This document shows, in pieces, positions 16,539 to 24,942 of a stretch of 64,000 nucleotides of DNA. The position numbers and the translations under genes were made by a program. Below the pieces are notes generated by a model. The model worked only from the letters and a program-made list of their open reading frames with translations. It was not told where the DNA came from and searched no databases. This DNA is from Ruania alkalisoli (GTDB taxonomy: Bacteria; Actinomycetota; Actinomycetes; Actinomycetales; Beutenbergiaceae): positions 1,769,581-1,833,580 of the forward strand of contig NZ_CP063169.1 of the NCBI RefSeq assembly GCF_014960965.1, in the 5' to 3' direction. How positions within the stretch are numbered: the stretch's first letter is position 1; the number at the start of each line of letters is the position of its first letter.

Positions 16539-16647
16539 CCCATCGGCCCGCGGCTGGGTGGCGTGCGTGTGCTCTGGGTGAAATCCCTTGGATCAGGCGG
16601 CAGCAGGTGGGATCGTAGAGCATCACATTGCCGCTCGAGAGGACACC

Positions 16648-18156
16648 ATGACCGCACCTTCCGCCCGTACGACGCCGCACCCGGACGCCTCCACCGAGGA
16701 CCGCGCGCAGGATGTCGTCGCCCGGATCCTGGCGAGGGCGGGAACGGCCATCCAGGCCTCCGGCGATCAGCACAGCGCCCACGACGGTGACCAGCTCGAC
16801 CTCGACGAGCGTGCTGCGCTGCGACGTGTTGCCGGGCTCTCCACCGAACTCGAGGACGTCACCGAGGTCGAGTACCGGCAACTGCGTCTGGAGCGGGTCG
16901 TGCTCGTGGGCCTGTGGACGCGCGGGAGCGCCGAGAATGCGGAAGTCTCGCTCCGGGAGTTGGCAGCACTGGCCGAGACCGCCGGTTCGGAGGTCCTCGA
17001 CGGTCTGCTGCAGCGCCGCTCCGCGCCCGATCCCGGGACCTACATCGGCTCCGGTAAGGCAGCCGAACTGGCCGACGTGGTCAAGAGTACGGGTGCCGAT
17101 ACCGTGATCGTCGACTCCGAGCTCGCGCCTTCGCAGCGCCGCGCACTCGAGGACGTGATCAAGGTCAAGGTGATCGACCGGACGGCTCTGATCCTCGACA
17201 TCTTCGCCCAGCACGCCAAGTCCCGCGAAGGTAAAGCGCAGGTGGAGCTCGCCCAGCTCGAGTACCTGCTGCCCCGCCTGCGTGGCTGGGGTGAGTCGAT
17301 GTCACGGCAAGCCGGTGGCCGGGCTGCCGGTGGTGAGGGCATCGGCTCGCGCGGACCCGGTGAGACCAAGATCGAGCTGGACCGGCGTCGCATCCGGACC
17401 CGGATGGCGAAGCTGCGACGGCAGATCGCGGGGATGGCACCAGGGCGAGCCGCACGCCGCAGTTCGCGCCGCACCGGCGCGGTGCCGTCGGTGGCGATCG
17501 CCGGGTACACCAACGCCGGGAAGTCGTCGCTGCTGAACCGGCTCACAGGGGCCGGAGTGCTGGTGCAGAACGCGCTCTTCGCGACCCTGGACCCCACGGT
17601 CCGTCGCGCCGAGACTGCCGACGGACGCCTCTACACGCTGGCCGATACGGTCGGATTCGTCCGCAATCTGCCGACGCAGCTGGTCGAGGCATTCCGTTCC
17701 ACCCTGGAGGAGGTGGGGGAGTCCGACGTCATCCTGCACGTCGTGGACGCCTCTCACCCCGGTCCGGAGGGGCAGCTCACCGCAGTCCGGGACGTGCTCC
17801 GCGACATCGAGGGCGTCAAGGACATCCCCGAGATCATCGCCCTGAACAAGGCCGATCTCGCCGAACCGGAGACCCTCGCGCGCTTGCGCACCCGCGAGCC
17901 CGGTGCCATCGCTGTCTCAGCCAAGACCGGCGCGGGAGTGGCCGAGCTGCAGGCGAAGATCGCCGAACTGCTTCCTCGCCCGGCCGCGGAGGTCGACCTC
18001 GTGGTGCCCTACTCCCGAGGTGACTTGCTCCACCGCGCCCACACCGCGGGCGAAGTGATCTCCACCGAGCACCTCGCCGAGGGAACACGCCTCGTTGCCC
18101 GTGTGGACCAGGCGCTGGCGGTCGAGCTCGATGCGGCCGCCCGCGCCGCCTCCTGA
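16648..18156 (+). CDS. hflX: GTPase HflX
   Basis: 502 residues. Ribosome-associated GTPase that splits or rescues stalled ribosomes in other bacteria. The N-terminal HflX domain has LRLERVVLVGLWTRGSAE, GTYIGSGKAAEL and VIDRTALILDIFAQHAKSREG; a glycine-rich linker (RQAGGRAAGGEGIGSRGPGE) follows; then the G domain with G1 GYTNAGKSSLL, G3 DTVGFVRNLP and G4 NKAD. The ATG at 16648 follows GAGAGGACACC; homologues begin near here with a variable acidic N-terminus. The downstream DinG-type gene has its own promoter. Confidence 0.96.
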   Translation: MTAPSARTTPHPDASTEDRAQDVVARILARAGTAIQASGDQHSAHDGDQLDLDERAALRRVAGLSTELEDVTEVEYRQLRLERVVLVGLWTRGSAENAEVSLRELAALAETAGSEVLDGLLQRRSAPDPGTYIGSGKAAELADVVKSTGADTVIVDSELAPSQRRALEDVIKVKVIDRTALILDIFAQHAKSREGKAQVELAQLEYLLPRLRGWGESMSRQAGGRAAGGEGIGSRGPGETKIELDRRRIRTRMAKLRRQIAGMAPGRAARRSSRRTGAVPSVAIAGYTNAGKSSLLNRLTGAGVLVQNALFATLDPTVRRAETADGRLYTLADTVGFVRNLPTQLVEAFRSTLEEVGESDVILHVVDASHPGPEGQLTAVRDVLRDIEGVKDIPEIIALNKADLAEPETLARLRTREPGAIAVSAKTGAGVAELQAKIAELLPRPAAEVDLVVPYSRGDLLHRAHTAGEVISTEHLAEGTRLVARVDQALAVELDAAARAAS

Positions 18157-18208
18157 GGCGTTTCCATACCTCGGCCCGTCGTTGTCGGCGGACCGCGGCG
18201 GTCCACGC

Positions 18209-18214
18209 TACCGT
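18209..18214 (+). promoter_or_regulatory. -10 hexamer of the DinG-type helicase gene
   Basis: TACCGT lies 6 nt before GTG 18221, without a Shine-Dalgarno. This supports both the start codon and a leaderless transcript. Confidence 0.4.
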
Positions 18215-18220
18215 CGTCTG

Positions 18221-20248
18221 GTGCCCGCTGACGCTCGTCCCACCACCACGGCCGATAGGCCGACCGGCACCGCCGACGAGCACCCGATCGATCCGGTGCT
18301 CGATGCGGTCGTGGCGGCGATGGGCGGCGCCCGCCGGGAGGGCCAGCACGCCATGGCCCGGGCCGTGGCGGACACGCTCGACGACGGCAGCCACCTGCTC
18401 GTGCAGGCCGGAACCGGGACGGGGAAGTCGCTCGCGTACCTGGTCCCCACCCTCATGCACGCCGTCACGTCTGGTCAGCGCGCGATCGTCTCCACCGCCA
18501 CCCTGGCGCTGCAGCGCCAGGTCATCGGGCACGACCTCCCCCTGGTGGCCGACGCGCTCGCCGACCGTCTGCCGCGGCAACCCGAGGTCGCCCTGCTCAA
18601 GGGATGGCACAACTACGTGTGCAAGCACAAGCTTGCCGGCGGCTACCCGGACGACGACGAAGGTGCGCTCTTCTCCGCGAGCGAGGCTGCGCCGTCGGCG
18701 GCCGAGGAGCACCCGGGAGAGGAGGCCGCAGAGGACAGCCTGGGCGGCCAGGTGGTGCGGCTGCGTGAGTGGGCGACCGAGACCGAGACCGGCGACCGGG
18801 ACGACCTCGTCCCCGGAGTGAGTGAGCGAGCCTGGCGTCAGGTCTCGATCACCTCGATGGAGTGCCTGGGACAGAAGTGCCCATTGCTGGAGGAGTGCTT
18901 CCCTGAGCGGGCTCGTGCAGCCGCGCGGGAAGCCGATCTGGTCGTGACCAATCACGCCATGCTCGGAATCGCCGCCTCCGGATCCCCCAAGGTGCTGCCC
19001 GAGCACGAGATCCTCCTCGTGGATGAGGCACACGAACTCTCCGACCGGGTGACCGCTCAGGCCACGGTTGAGCTCTCGGCCGCGGTCGTCGAACGCACCG
19101 CCCGGACTGCCCGGCGTCATGGCGGGGTGGCTCTGCCGGAGATGGACGCTGCCGCGGCCGAGCTGCGCACACTGCTGATGCAGGTACCCGAAGGCAGACT
19201 GCAGACGGGCCTGCCCACCGAGCTGACCGCCGTCGTTCGTTCCATCGCCGACGCCGCACGTGAGGGCATGGCGACCATGAAGGGGGAGGGCAAGGGCGAC
19301 GCGGCCGGCGGGATGAGCATGGCCAAGAGCGCACTGCTGGTGCTCTTCGAGGTTGCTGACCGATTGCTCTCGGACCGGGTGGCCGACAAGGTCGACGTGC
19401 TCTGGTGCGAGCGTGGGCGGCGCCCAGGTGAAGGATCGCGACTCATGGTCGCCCCGCTGAATGTGGCCGGTCCTATCGCCGGGGAACTCCTGTCGGGCCG
19501 GTCCGCCGTCCTCACCTCAGCCACGCTGAGCCTCGGCGGAAGCTTCGATGCCACCGGCGGTGCACTCGGACTGGCGCCCGGCACCTATCGCGGTGAAGTG
19601 GTCGAGTCTCCCTTCGACTACGGCAAGCAGGGCATTCTCTATATTGCCAAGCACCTGCCGCCGCCGGGCCGCGACGGCACGGACGAGAAGGTGCTGGACG
19701 AGATCGCGGAGCTGATCACGGCCGCAGGAGGCGGCACGCTCGGGCTGTTCTCGTCCCGCCGCGGCGCCCAGCTCGCCGCCGAGGCCATGCGCGAGCGGCT
19801 CGACACTCCCGTACTGCTGCAGGGCGATGACGTGCTGCCGACCCTGGTGCGGGAGTTCGCTGCCGATCCGGCAGCCTCGTTGTTCGGCACCCTGTCGCTG
19901 TGGCAGGGCGTGGACGTCCCGGGTTCGTCCAACCGTCTCGTCCTCATCGATCGCATTCCCTTCCCTCGCCCGGACGATCCGGTCAAGGCCGCGCGCACTG
20001 AGGTTGTGGCAGCAGGTGGTGGTAACGGGTTCATGGCGGTCTCGGCCACGCACGCCGCACTGCTCCTCGCGCAGGGGGCAGGACGATTGATCCGGTCAAC
20101 GAGCGACAGGGGTGTCGTGGCCGTGCTCGACCCTCGACTTCGGACCGCGCGATACGGCAGCTTCCTGGCGGCGAGCCTGCCGCCCCTGTGGCCGACCACC
20201 GATCCTGCGGTGGTGCGAGCCGCGCTTCGCCGGCTCGCGGCGTCGTAA
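18221..20248 (+). CDS. DinG/XPD-like ATP-dependent DNA helicase
   Basis: 675 residues. Superfamily 2 helicase with Walker A QAGTGTGKSLAYL, VSTATLALQRQV, the iron-sulphur region (NYVCKHKL and CLGQKCPLLEECF give four cysteines), VTNHAMLGI, the DEAH box LLVDEAHEL, and the C-terminal motifs TSATLSLGG, GLFSSRRGAQLAAE, LWQGVDVPG, LIDRIPFPRP and QGAGRLIRS. DinG-type enzymes unwind DNA forks, R-loops and G-quadruplexes. It is not preceded by an SOS box here, unlike E. coli dinG. GTG 18221 is chosen on the -10 spacing; the frame is open upstream but overlaps hflX. Confidence 0.93.
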   Translation: MPADARPTTTADRPTGTADEHPIDPVLDAVVAAMGGARREGQHAMARAVADTLDDGSHLLVQAGTGTGKSLAYLVPTLMHAVTSGQRAIVSTATLALQRQVIGHDLPLVADALADRLPRQPEVALLKGWHNYVCKHKLAGGYPDDDEGALFSASEAAPSAAEEHPGEEAAEDSLGGQVVRLREWATETETGDRDDLVPGVSERAWRQVSITSMECLGQKCPLLEECFPERARAAAREADLVVTNHAMLGIAASGSPKVLPEHEILLVDEAHELSDRVTAQATVELSAAVVERTARTARRHGGVALPEMDAAAAELRTLLMQVPEGRLQTGLPTELTAVVRSIADAAREGMATMKGEGKGDAAGGMSMAKSALLVLFEVADRLLSDRVADKVDVLWCERGRRPGEGSRLMVAPLNVAGPIAGELLSGRSAVLTSATLSLGGSFDATGGALGLAPGTYRGEVVESPFDYGKQGILYIAKHLPPPGRDGTDEKVLDEIAELITAAGGGTLGLFSSRRGAQLAAEAMRERLDTPVLLQGDDVLPTLVREFAADPAASLFGTLSLWQGVDVPGSSNRLVLIDRIPFPRPDDPVKAARTEVVAAGGGNGFMAVSATHAALLLAQGAGRLIRSTSDRGVVAVLDPRLRTARYGSFLAASLPPLWPTTDPAVVRAALRRLAAS

Positions 20249-20306
20249 CGGTCGAGATGTCGTGACGGTAGTGATCCGCGGCTGCCGCTGCAACGGCGTC
20301 ACTCGC

Positions 20307-20312
20307 TATTCT
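20307..20312 (+). promoter_or_regulatory. -10 hexamer upstream of ldh
   Basis: TATTCT lies 20 nt before the ATG, and GGAGGTGC between them provides a strong Shine-Dalgarno: a conventional leadered start, unlike several neighbours. Confidence 0.5.
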
Positions 20313-20332
20313 CACGGTGTGGAGGTGCGCAG

Positions 20333-21289
20333 ATGAACAACGCAACCGCGTCGGCAGGCACCGGGTTGAGCACGATCGCCGTCGTCGGGGCCGGGTCGGT
20401 CGGCGCCACATACGCTTACGCGGCCCTGATCAATGGTGTGGCGCGCCGGGTGGTGCTCTACGACGTCAACGGCGCCAAGGTCCGTGCGGAGGCGCTTGAT
20501 CTGGCCCATGGGATCGAGTACATGCCCATGGGCAGTGTCGATGGCTCTGACGAGGTCGGCATCTGCGCAGGAGCGGATCTGGTCGTGGTGACCGCTGGGG
20601 CGAAGCAACGACCGGGGCAGAGCCGGATGGAGCTTGCCGAACGGACCGTGGGGCTGATGCGGACGTTGCTGCCGGATCTGGTCGAGGTCGCCCCGGATGC
20701 CATCTATCTCATGGTCACCAACCCCGTGGACGTCGTGACCTATGCCGCCCAGCAGATCTCCGGACTGCCGGCTCGGCGGGTGCTCGGCTCCGGGACCGTG
20801 CTGGACTCGTCTAGGCTGCGCTATCTGGTTGCCGGTGCGTGTGGTGTCGCCGTGCGCAACGTCCATGCCTATGTGCTCGGCGAGCACGGGGACTCAGAGG
20901 TGCCGATCTGGAGCTCGGCGACGATCGGGGGAGTGCCGGTGCGGGAGTTCAGCGAACTCGGCGCAACGGTGCGCGATGGGATTGCGCGTGAGGTCGTCGA
21001 GTCGGCATACCGGATCATCGAGGGCAAGGGCGCGACGAACTATGCCATCGGGCTGGCGGCGACGAGGATCAGCCAAGCCATTCTCCGAGGTGAGGGTGCC
21101 GTGCTCCCGGTCTCGAGCAGGCTCCGGGACTACCGCGGAATCTCTGACGTGTGCCTGTCCGTACCGTCGGTCGTCGATCGTACGGGCGTCGCCCGCCAGC
21201 TGGAGATCCCGCTGGACGCGGCCGAGGTGGCGGCGTTGCAAGCAAGCGCTGCCTCTGTGCGTGCCACTGCCCGGCGATGCGGATTCTGA
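20333..21289 (+). CDS. ldh: L-lactate dehydrogenase
   Basis: 318 residues, cytoplasmic NAD-dependent enzyme converting pyruvate to L-lactate. Rossmann motif VVGAGSVGATYAYA, LYDVNGAKVRAEALDL, VVVTAGAKQRPGQSR (substrate-loop region with Gln rather than Arg at the specificity position, typical of LDH), VTNPVDVVTY, the GSGTVLDSSRLR segment and catalytic histidine motif GEHGDSEVP. The downstream hairpin is a likely terminator. A malate dehydrogenase is excluded by the Q-R-P-G-Q-S-R loop. Confidence 0.95.
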   Translation: MNNATASAGTGLSTIAVVGAGSVGATYAYAALINGVARRVVLYDVNGAKVRAEALDLAHGIEYMPMGSVDGSDEVGICAGADLVVVTAGAKQRPGQSRMELAERTVGLMRTLLPDLVEVAPDAIYLMVTNPVDVVTYAAQQISGLPARRVLGSGTVLDSSRLRYLVAGACGVAVRNVHAYVLGEHGDSEVPIWSSATIGGVPVREFSELGATVRDGIAREVVESAYRIIEGKGATNYAIGLAATRISQAILRGEGAVLPVSSRLRDYRGISDVCLSVPSVVDRTGVARQLEIPLDAAEVAALQASAASVRATARRCGF

Positions 21290-21296
21290 TGGGTCC

Positions 21297-21342
21297 TGAT
21301 CTGCCCAGGTCATGTCCGGTCGGAGCGGCCTGGGGCAGATCA
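21297..21342. terminator. Hairpin between convergent ldh and lexA
   Basis: TGATCTGCCC (21297-21306) pairs with GGGCAGATCA (21333-21342), with a further AGG/CCT pairing inside. It begins 8 nt after the ldh stop and could serve both convergent genes. Confidence 0.6.
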
Positions 21343-21352
21343 GAGTGACATC

Positions 21353-21385
21353 TGTCGGCTCAGAGAGCTGTGTCGGCTCAGAGAG
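21353..21385. repeat. 15-bp direct repeat overlapping the lexA 3' end
   Basis: TGTCGGCTCAGAGAG occurs at 21353-21367 and 21371-21385. The second copy contains the lexA stop codon and last residues, so the first looks like a small duplication of the end of the gene. Confidence 0.85.
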
Positions 21386-22145
21386 AACGGAGCACGCTCA
21401 CCACACGACCGAGGATCTCGGCGTCGGTGCCGTCGATCGGGTGGTAGGCCTCGTTCGCGGGTAGCAGCCACAGAGCGTCCGGAGTACGCTTCAGCGTCTT
21501 CACGGTGGCCTCCCCATCGATCATTGCTGCGACGATCTCACCGTTCTCGGCTACCTTCTGTTGTCGGACGACCACCCAGTCGCCGTCGCAGATGGCGGCA
21601 TCGATCATCGAGTCGCCGACCACCTTCAGCAGGAATAGTTCTCCCTCGCCCACGAGTTGCCGAGGAAGCGGGAAGACGTCCTCGACGGCCTGCTCGGCCA
21701 GGATCGGGCCACCCGCGGCGATCCGCCCGACGACCGGGACGTAGGTGGCGCGCACGCCGGACTCCTCGCCGTCGTGCATGGCGAAGGTGGCTGGATCCGC
21801 ACTGACCTCCTGAGCATCGTCAGGGTGAATGATCTCGATGGCCCGCGTGGAGACGGGGTCGCGTCGTAGATACCCCTTCTTCTCCAGCAGATGGAGCTGG
21901 TACTTCACCGACGACGGGCTCGCCAGGCCGACGGCCTGGCCGATCTCGCGCATCGTGGGTGGGTACCCCTTCTTCTCCAGGCTGATGCGGATCGAGTCCA
22001 TGATCTTCCGCTGACGCGGGCTGAGCCCGTCCGGTCCGGGACGGTCCTTCGGGTCGGCTGGCTTCGCGGGGCTCACGGCTTCCTCCAAGGTGCCTCGGGC
22101 GTCGACGGTGGCGTCGATGTCAGTGGTCGGTGGTGTGCTCTGCAT
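21378..22145 (-). CDS. lexA: LexA repressor (SOS response)
   Basis: 255 residues. Represses SOS genes and cleaves itself when RecA is activated. A 40-residue N-terminal extension precedes the winged helix [20 protein letters not shown] with recognition helix [19 protein letters not shown]. The self-cleavage site A144-G145 lies in GRIAAGGP; the catalytic serine is S179 (VVGDSMIDA) and lysine K216 (ATVKTLKR). All catalytic parts are intact. A LexA-like half-dyad sits in its own promoter, and the divergent LysM gene shares the control region. Confidence 0.98.
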   Translation of the reverse strand: MQSTPPTTDIDATVDARGTLEEAVSPAKPADPKDRPGPDGLSPRQRKIMDSIRISLEKKGYPPTMREIGQAVGLASPSSVKYQLHLLEKKGYLRRDPVSTRAIEIIHPDDAQEVSADPATFAMHDGEESGVRATYVPVVGRIAAGGPILAEQAVEDVFPLPRQLVGEGELFLLKVVGDSMIDAAICDGDWVVVRQQKVAENGEIVAAMIDGEATVKTLKRTPDALWLLPANEAYHPIDGTDAEILGRVVSVLRSL

Positions 22146-22182
22146 GTGTCGGTATTCACCCTACGGCGAGCACCGACACTTC

Positions 22183-22198
22183 GGAAACATCTGTTCGA
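22183..22198 (-). promoter_or_regulatory. LexA box in the lexA promoter
   Basis: On the minus strand TCGAAC-AGAT-GTTTCC: one perfect half-site and a degraded second half (3 mismatches). It overlaps the probable -35 of lexA; a -10 TAGGGT lies at 22158-22163, close to the ATG at 22145. A weak operator fits autoregulation. Confidence 0.6.
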
Positions 22199-22206
22199 TT
22201 GGCGTG

Positions 22207-22236
22207 TCGACAACTCTCGCACATGCGTGCTACTGT
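22207..22236 (+). promoter_or_regulatory. Promoter of the LysM-protein gene
   Basis: TCGACA (22207-22212), an 18-bp spacer and TACTGT (22231-22236). A LexA box lies just downstream, at the expected transcription start. Confidence 0.5.
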
Positions 22237-22251
22237 CGCAACAGATGTTCG

Positions 22252-22267
22252 ACGAACGAGTGTTCGA
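22252..22267 (+). promoter_or_regulatory. LexA box upstream of the LysM-protein gene
   Basis: ACGAAC-GAGT-GTTCGA matches TCGAAC-N4-GTTCGA at 11 of 12 fixed positions. It lies 50 bp before the LysM ATG and also downstream of the divergent lexA promoter region. Confidence 0.8.
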
Positions 22268-22317
22268 GTCGCTAGATGTGAACACTCGCCGAGAGCACTA
22301 GTGAGAGGAGAGCGCAG

Positions 22318-22809
22318 ATGAGCGCCCTGGCCCTTCCCGTCCCGGAGATCGCCCCCGTATCGGCCCGACGTCGTCATCTCGTGGCCGTGCCCGCTTTCGC
22401 TCCCGGAGCGCCGTCCATACCCTCTGTACTGCCAGCGGAGCGACCGCGCTCGGTGCCGGCTGTGTCACCGGACAGTGATCGCCAGGTGAGTTCGCATCCG
22501 GCCCGGTCGGCCGAGGGGCGCCTGCGGCTCACGGTTCGTGGGCAGATCGTTCTCAGCGTCCTGGCGCTCGTGGTCGCTGCCGGGATCGGCTCTCTGCTCG
22601 GTCTCGCGCTGCCCGCGGATGAGGCTCTGCCGTCCGAGGTGGCCACGGTCACGGTCGGCCCGGGGGAGAGCCTGTGGGGAATCGCCCAGCAGGCGGCGGG
22701 TCCGGGCGAGGACGTGCGTGTGGTGATCGATCAGATCATGACGTTGAACAGTCTGGCGGACTCCACGGTGCATGCCGGGCAGCAGTTGAGCATTCCAGTG
22801 GAGGGCTGA
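22318..22809 (+). CDS. LysM-domain membrane protein, probable SOS-induced division inhibitor
   Basis: 163 residues. A variable 70-residue cytoplasmic N-terminus, one membrane segment (IVLSVLALVVAAGIGSLLGL, about residues 76-96) and an extracytoplasmic LysM domain (VTVGPGESLWGIAQQ, VVIDQIMTLNSLADSTVHAG, QQLSIPV). ATG 22318 has GAGAGGAGAGCGC upstream. Proteins in the same place, divergent from lexA, are YneA of Bacillus and ChiZ/Rv2719c of Mycobacterium (both with LysM) and DivS of Corynebacterium; they delay division after DNA damage. The location, topology, LysM domain and LexA box support that role here, but sequence similarity is limited to the LysM part. Confidence 0.8.
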   Translation: MSALALPVPEIAPVSARRRHLVAVPAFAPGAPSIPSVLPAERPRSVPAVSPDSDRQVSSHPARSAEGRLRLTVRGQIVLSVLALVVAAGIGSLLGLALPADEALPSEVATVTVGPGESLWGIAQQAAGPGEDVRVVIDQIMTLNSLADSTVHAGQQLSIPVEG

Positions 22810-22898
22810 GCGGCCGCGATCGCCCGTGCCTCGGCAGTCTTGGCATCGCCCTCGTGACGACTACTTGCGTTGGGGCCTGCTTGATGTCTACGGTTTCC

Positions 22899-22911
22899 CT
22901 ACATCTAGTAG
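22899..22911 (+). promoter_or_regulatory. Possible NrdR box and promoter upstream of nrdR
   Basis: CTACATCTAGTAG has outer CTAC/GTAG symmetry and resembles the NrdR box (ACACWATATATWGTGT-like; actinobacterial examples contain TACATCTAGT). A -10-like TACACT follows at 22913-22918. Autoregulation of nrdR is inferred. Only one box is evident, whereas NrdR operators usually have two. Confidence 0.45.
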
Positions 22912-22979
22912 TTACACTGATGTGATTGCCGCAGATATGGTAGGTGCGGCCACTCGTTCGAGGAGAGGGATCCCGACCG

Positions 22980-23438
22980 GTGCATTGTCCGTTCTGTCGT
23001 CACAGCGACTCCCGTGTGGTGGATTCACGCACGGCTGACGACGGAGCCTCCATCCGTCGACGTAGGCAGTGTCCCGAGTGCGGGCGGCGTTTCACGACCG
23101 TCGAGAGCACCAGCTTGAGCGTGGCCAAGCGGTCAGGCGCTGTGGAACCGTTCAGCCGCGACAAGATCATCGCGGGCGTACGTAAGGCCTGTCAGGGTCG
23201 TCCTGTCTCCGATGATGACCTGGCGCTGCTGGCTCAGCAGGTCGAAGAGGCCGTCCGCTCCACGGGTGTGGCGGAGGTCGATGCACATGAGGTCGGTCTG
23301 ACGATCCTGGGACCTCTGCGGGCCCTGGACGAGGTCGCCTACCTTCGCTTCGCTAGCGTCTATCAGTCCTTCTGCTCGTTGGAGGATTTCGAGGCGGCGA
23401 TCACCGCCCTCCGAGTGGATCGCGACGCCGCGCGGTAG
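22980..23438 (+). CDS. nrdR: Transcriptional repressor NrdR
   Basis: 152 residues. Represses ribonucleotide reductase genes in response to dATP/ATP. An N-terminal zinc ribbon (HCPFC and CPECGRRF: four cysteines at about residues 3, 6, 31 and 34) is followed by an ATP-cone domain ([48 protein letters not shown]). The GTG at 22980 gives the universal MHCPFC start and has GAGGAGAGGG upstream. No reductase gene follows, in contrast to Streptomyces where nrdJ does; the targets must be elsewhere. Confidence 0.97.
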   Translation: MHCPFCRHSDSRVVDSRTADDGASIRRRRQCPECGRRFTTVESTSLSVAKRSGAVEPFSRDKIIAGVRKACQGRPVSDDDLALLAQQVEEAVRSTGVAEVDAHEVGLTILGPLRALDEVAYLRFASVYQSFCSLEDFEAAITALRVDRDAAR

Positions 23439-23452
23439 CTCCCCTAGACAGT

Positions 23453-23490
23453 CGGTGGTGGCCTGGGAGGGGAAGCCTGGGCCATCACCG
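23453..23490. terminator. Hairpin after nrdR
   Basis: CGGTGGTGGCC (23453-23463) pairs with GGCCATCACCG (23480-23490), 11 bp with one G-U pair and a 16-nt loop, between the convergent nrdR and aldo/keto reductase genes. Likely bidirectional. Confidence 0.6.
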
Positions 23491-23515
23491 GCGAGGACCG
23501 ACGCATGTGGGCCTG

Positions 23516-24568
23516 TCAGAGGTTGCTCGACCGGTGTGCCCAGATGTTGATATCGCCGTCCTGGGCGTGCCGGTCGATGGCACGCAACTCATCGCGAGTG
23601 AAGTGCAGGTTCTCCAGCGCTCCGAGGGTGTCGTCGAGCTGAGCCACGCTGGAGGCGCCGACGAGGGCGGTGGTGATCCGGGGGTCGCGGAGTACCCAGG
23701 CAATCGCCAGTTGTGCCAGCGTCTGGTGGCGACGGCCCGCGATCGCGTTCAGGGCTTGGATACGCGAGAGGTTCTCCTGGCTGAGGAAGGACGTGTGGAG
23801 CGGTCCCCCTGCCGCGGCTCGGGAACCTTCAGGCACTCCGTGCAGGTACTTGCGCGTGAGCATCCCCTGTGCAAGCGGTGAGAAGACAGCGGCTCCCAGG
23901 CCTGTCTCGCCCAGGACGTCAAGTACGCTCTCGCCGGATGAGTCCGGTCGCTCGATCCAGCGGTTGATCATCGAGTACGAGGGCTGATGCACGAGGAGAT
24001 CCAGGCCGATCCGGTCGGCGACAGCCATCGCCTCTCGCGTTCGCGTGGCTGAGTATGAGGAGATCCCCGCGTAGAGAGCCTTACCGGAATCGACTGCGGT
24101 CTTCAGCGCTCCGAGCGTCTCGTGCAGTGGAGTGGTCGGATCGAACCGGTGGCTGTAGAAGATGTCGACGTAGTCGACACCGAGACGTCGCAGCGACGCC
24201 TCCAGCGAGGCGAGCAGGTACTTGCGTGAGCCGCCCTCCCCATAGGGGCCCGGCCACATCCGGTACCCGGCCTTGGTCGCGATCACCAGCTCGTGTCGGT
24301 AGGGCGCGAGATCGGTGGCGAGGATCCGCCCGAACATCTCCTCGGCAGCGCCGCGGGGCGGACCATAGTTGTTCGCGAGGTCGAACTGGGTGATGCCGCG
24401 GTCGAAGGCGTGCAGCACGATCTCCCGTTGCGTCTCCGGCGAGCGATCGGTCCCGAAGTTCTGCCAGAGGCCGAGGGAGATGGCTGGCAGGTCGAGTCCG
24501 GAGCGTCCGCACCGGCGCATGGGCATCGAGTCGTAACGGGTCGGGGCGGCGTGAAACGGCGTGCTCAT
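23516..24568 (-). CDS. Aldo/keto reductase (YghZ / L-glyceraldehyde 3-phosphate reductase type)
   Basis: 350 residues, NADPH-dependent TIM-barrel oxidoreductase. The catalytic tetrad is visible: D and Y in FDLANNYGPP, K in VIATKAGY, H in IFYSHRFDPT. The C-terminal cofactor region LAIAWVLRDPRITTALVGASS is present. The extended NNYGPPRGAAEE and RMWPGPYGEGGSRKYL segments are typical of the YghZ/Mgr subgroup, which detoxifies L-glyceraldehyde 3-phosphate and methylglyoxal. Monocistronic; the substrate is assigned by subgroup only. Confidence 0.92.
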   Translation of the reverse strand: MSTPFHAAPTRYDSMPMRRCGRSGLDLPAISLGLWQNFGTDRSPETQREIVLHAFDRGITQFDLANNYGPPRGAAEEMFGRILATDLAPYRHELVIATKAGYRMWPGPYGEGGSRKYLLASLEASLRRLGVDYVDIFYSHRFDPTTPLHETLGALKTAVDSGKALYAGISSYSATRTREAMAVADRIGLDLLVHQPSYSMINRWIERPDSSGESVLDVLGETGLGAAVFSPLAQGMLTRKYLHGVPEGSRAAAGGPLHTSFLSQENLSRIQALNAIAGRRHQTLAQLAIAWVLRDPRITTALVGASSVAQLDDTLGALENLHFTRDELRAIDRHAQDGDINIWAHRSSNL

Positions 24569-24687
24569 GCCTCGATGCTATTTCTCTGGTGCTCGTGCGG
24601 CATCCGGGGCACTCTTGGGGGTGGGCCGAGTAGTGCCGCCCGGGCCCGGACCGCCAGGTCATCCAGGACGGCACCTGAGGAGGCACT

Positions 24688-24915
24688 GTGGCACAGCAGT
24701 CGGAAGTACCGAGTCCAGCGGTGGACGTCGCAGCATCACCGTCTGAGCAACCGGACCCCATGGCGTCGGCGAAGGCAAGGATGCGCGAAGCGCTGGAACG
24801 CAAGGCCGAGCGCGATCATCCGAGTGCGCGTGGTGCCCGGAACACGGGAGCCGTGCACGGACCGGAGGTCGAAGGTGCGGGAGGCCGACGCGTCTTCCGC
24901 CGCAAGTCGGGCTGA
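24688..24915 (+). CDS. DUF5302 family small protein
   Basis: 75 residues, starting at GTG 24688 after a perfect AGGAGG. Charged helix MASAKARMREALERKAER, then VHGPEVEGAGGRRVFRRKSG: the C-terminal RVFRRKSG is the signature of this actinobacterial family. The function is unknown; the protein is small, soluble, and highly charged. It lies between a divergent aldo/keto reductase and convergent serA. Confidence 0.82.
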   Translation: MAQQSEVPSPAVDVAASPSEQPDPMASAKARMREALERKAERDHPSARGARNTGAVHGPEVEGAGGRRVFRRKSG

Positions 24916-24942
24916 GCGTCGGATGTGGACCGGCGCCGGGTG

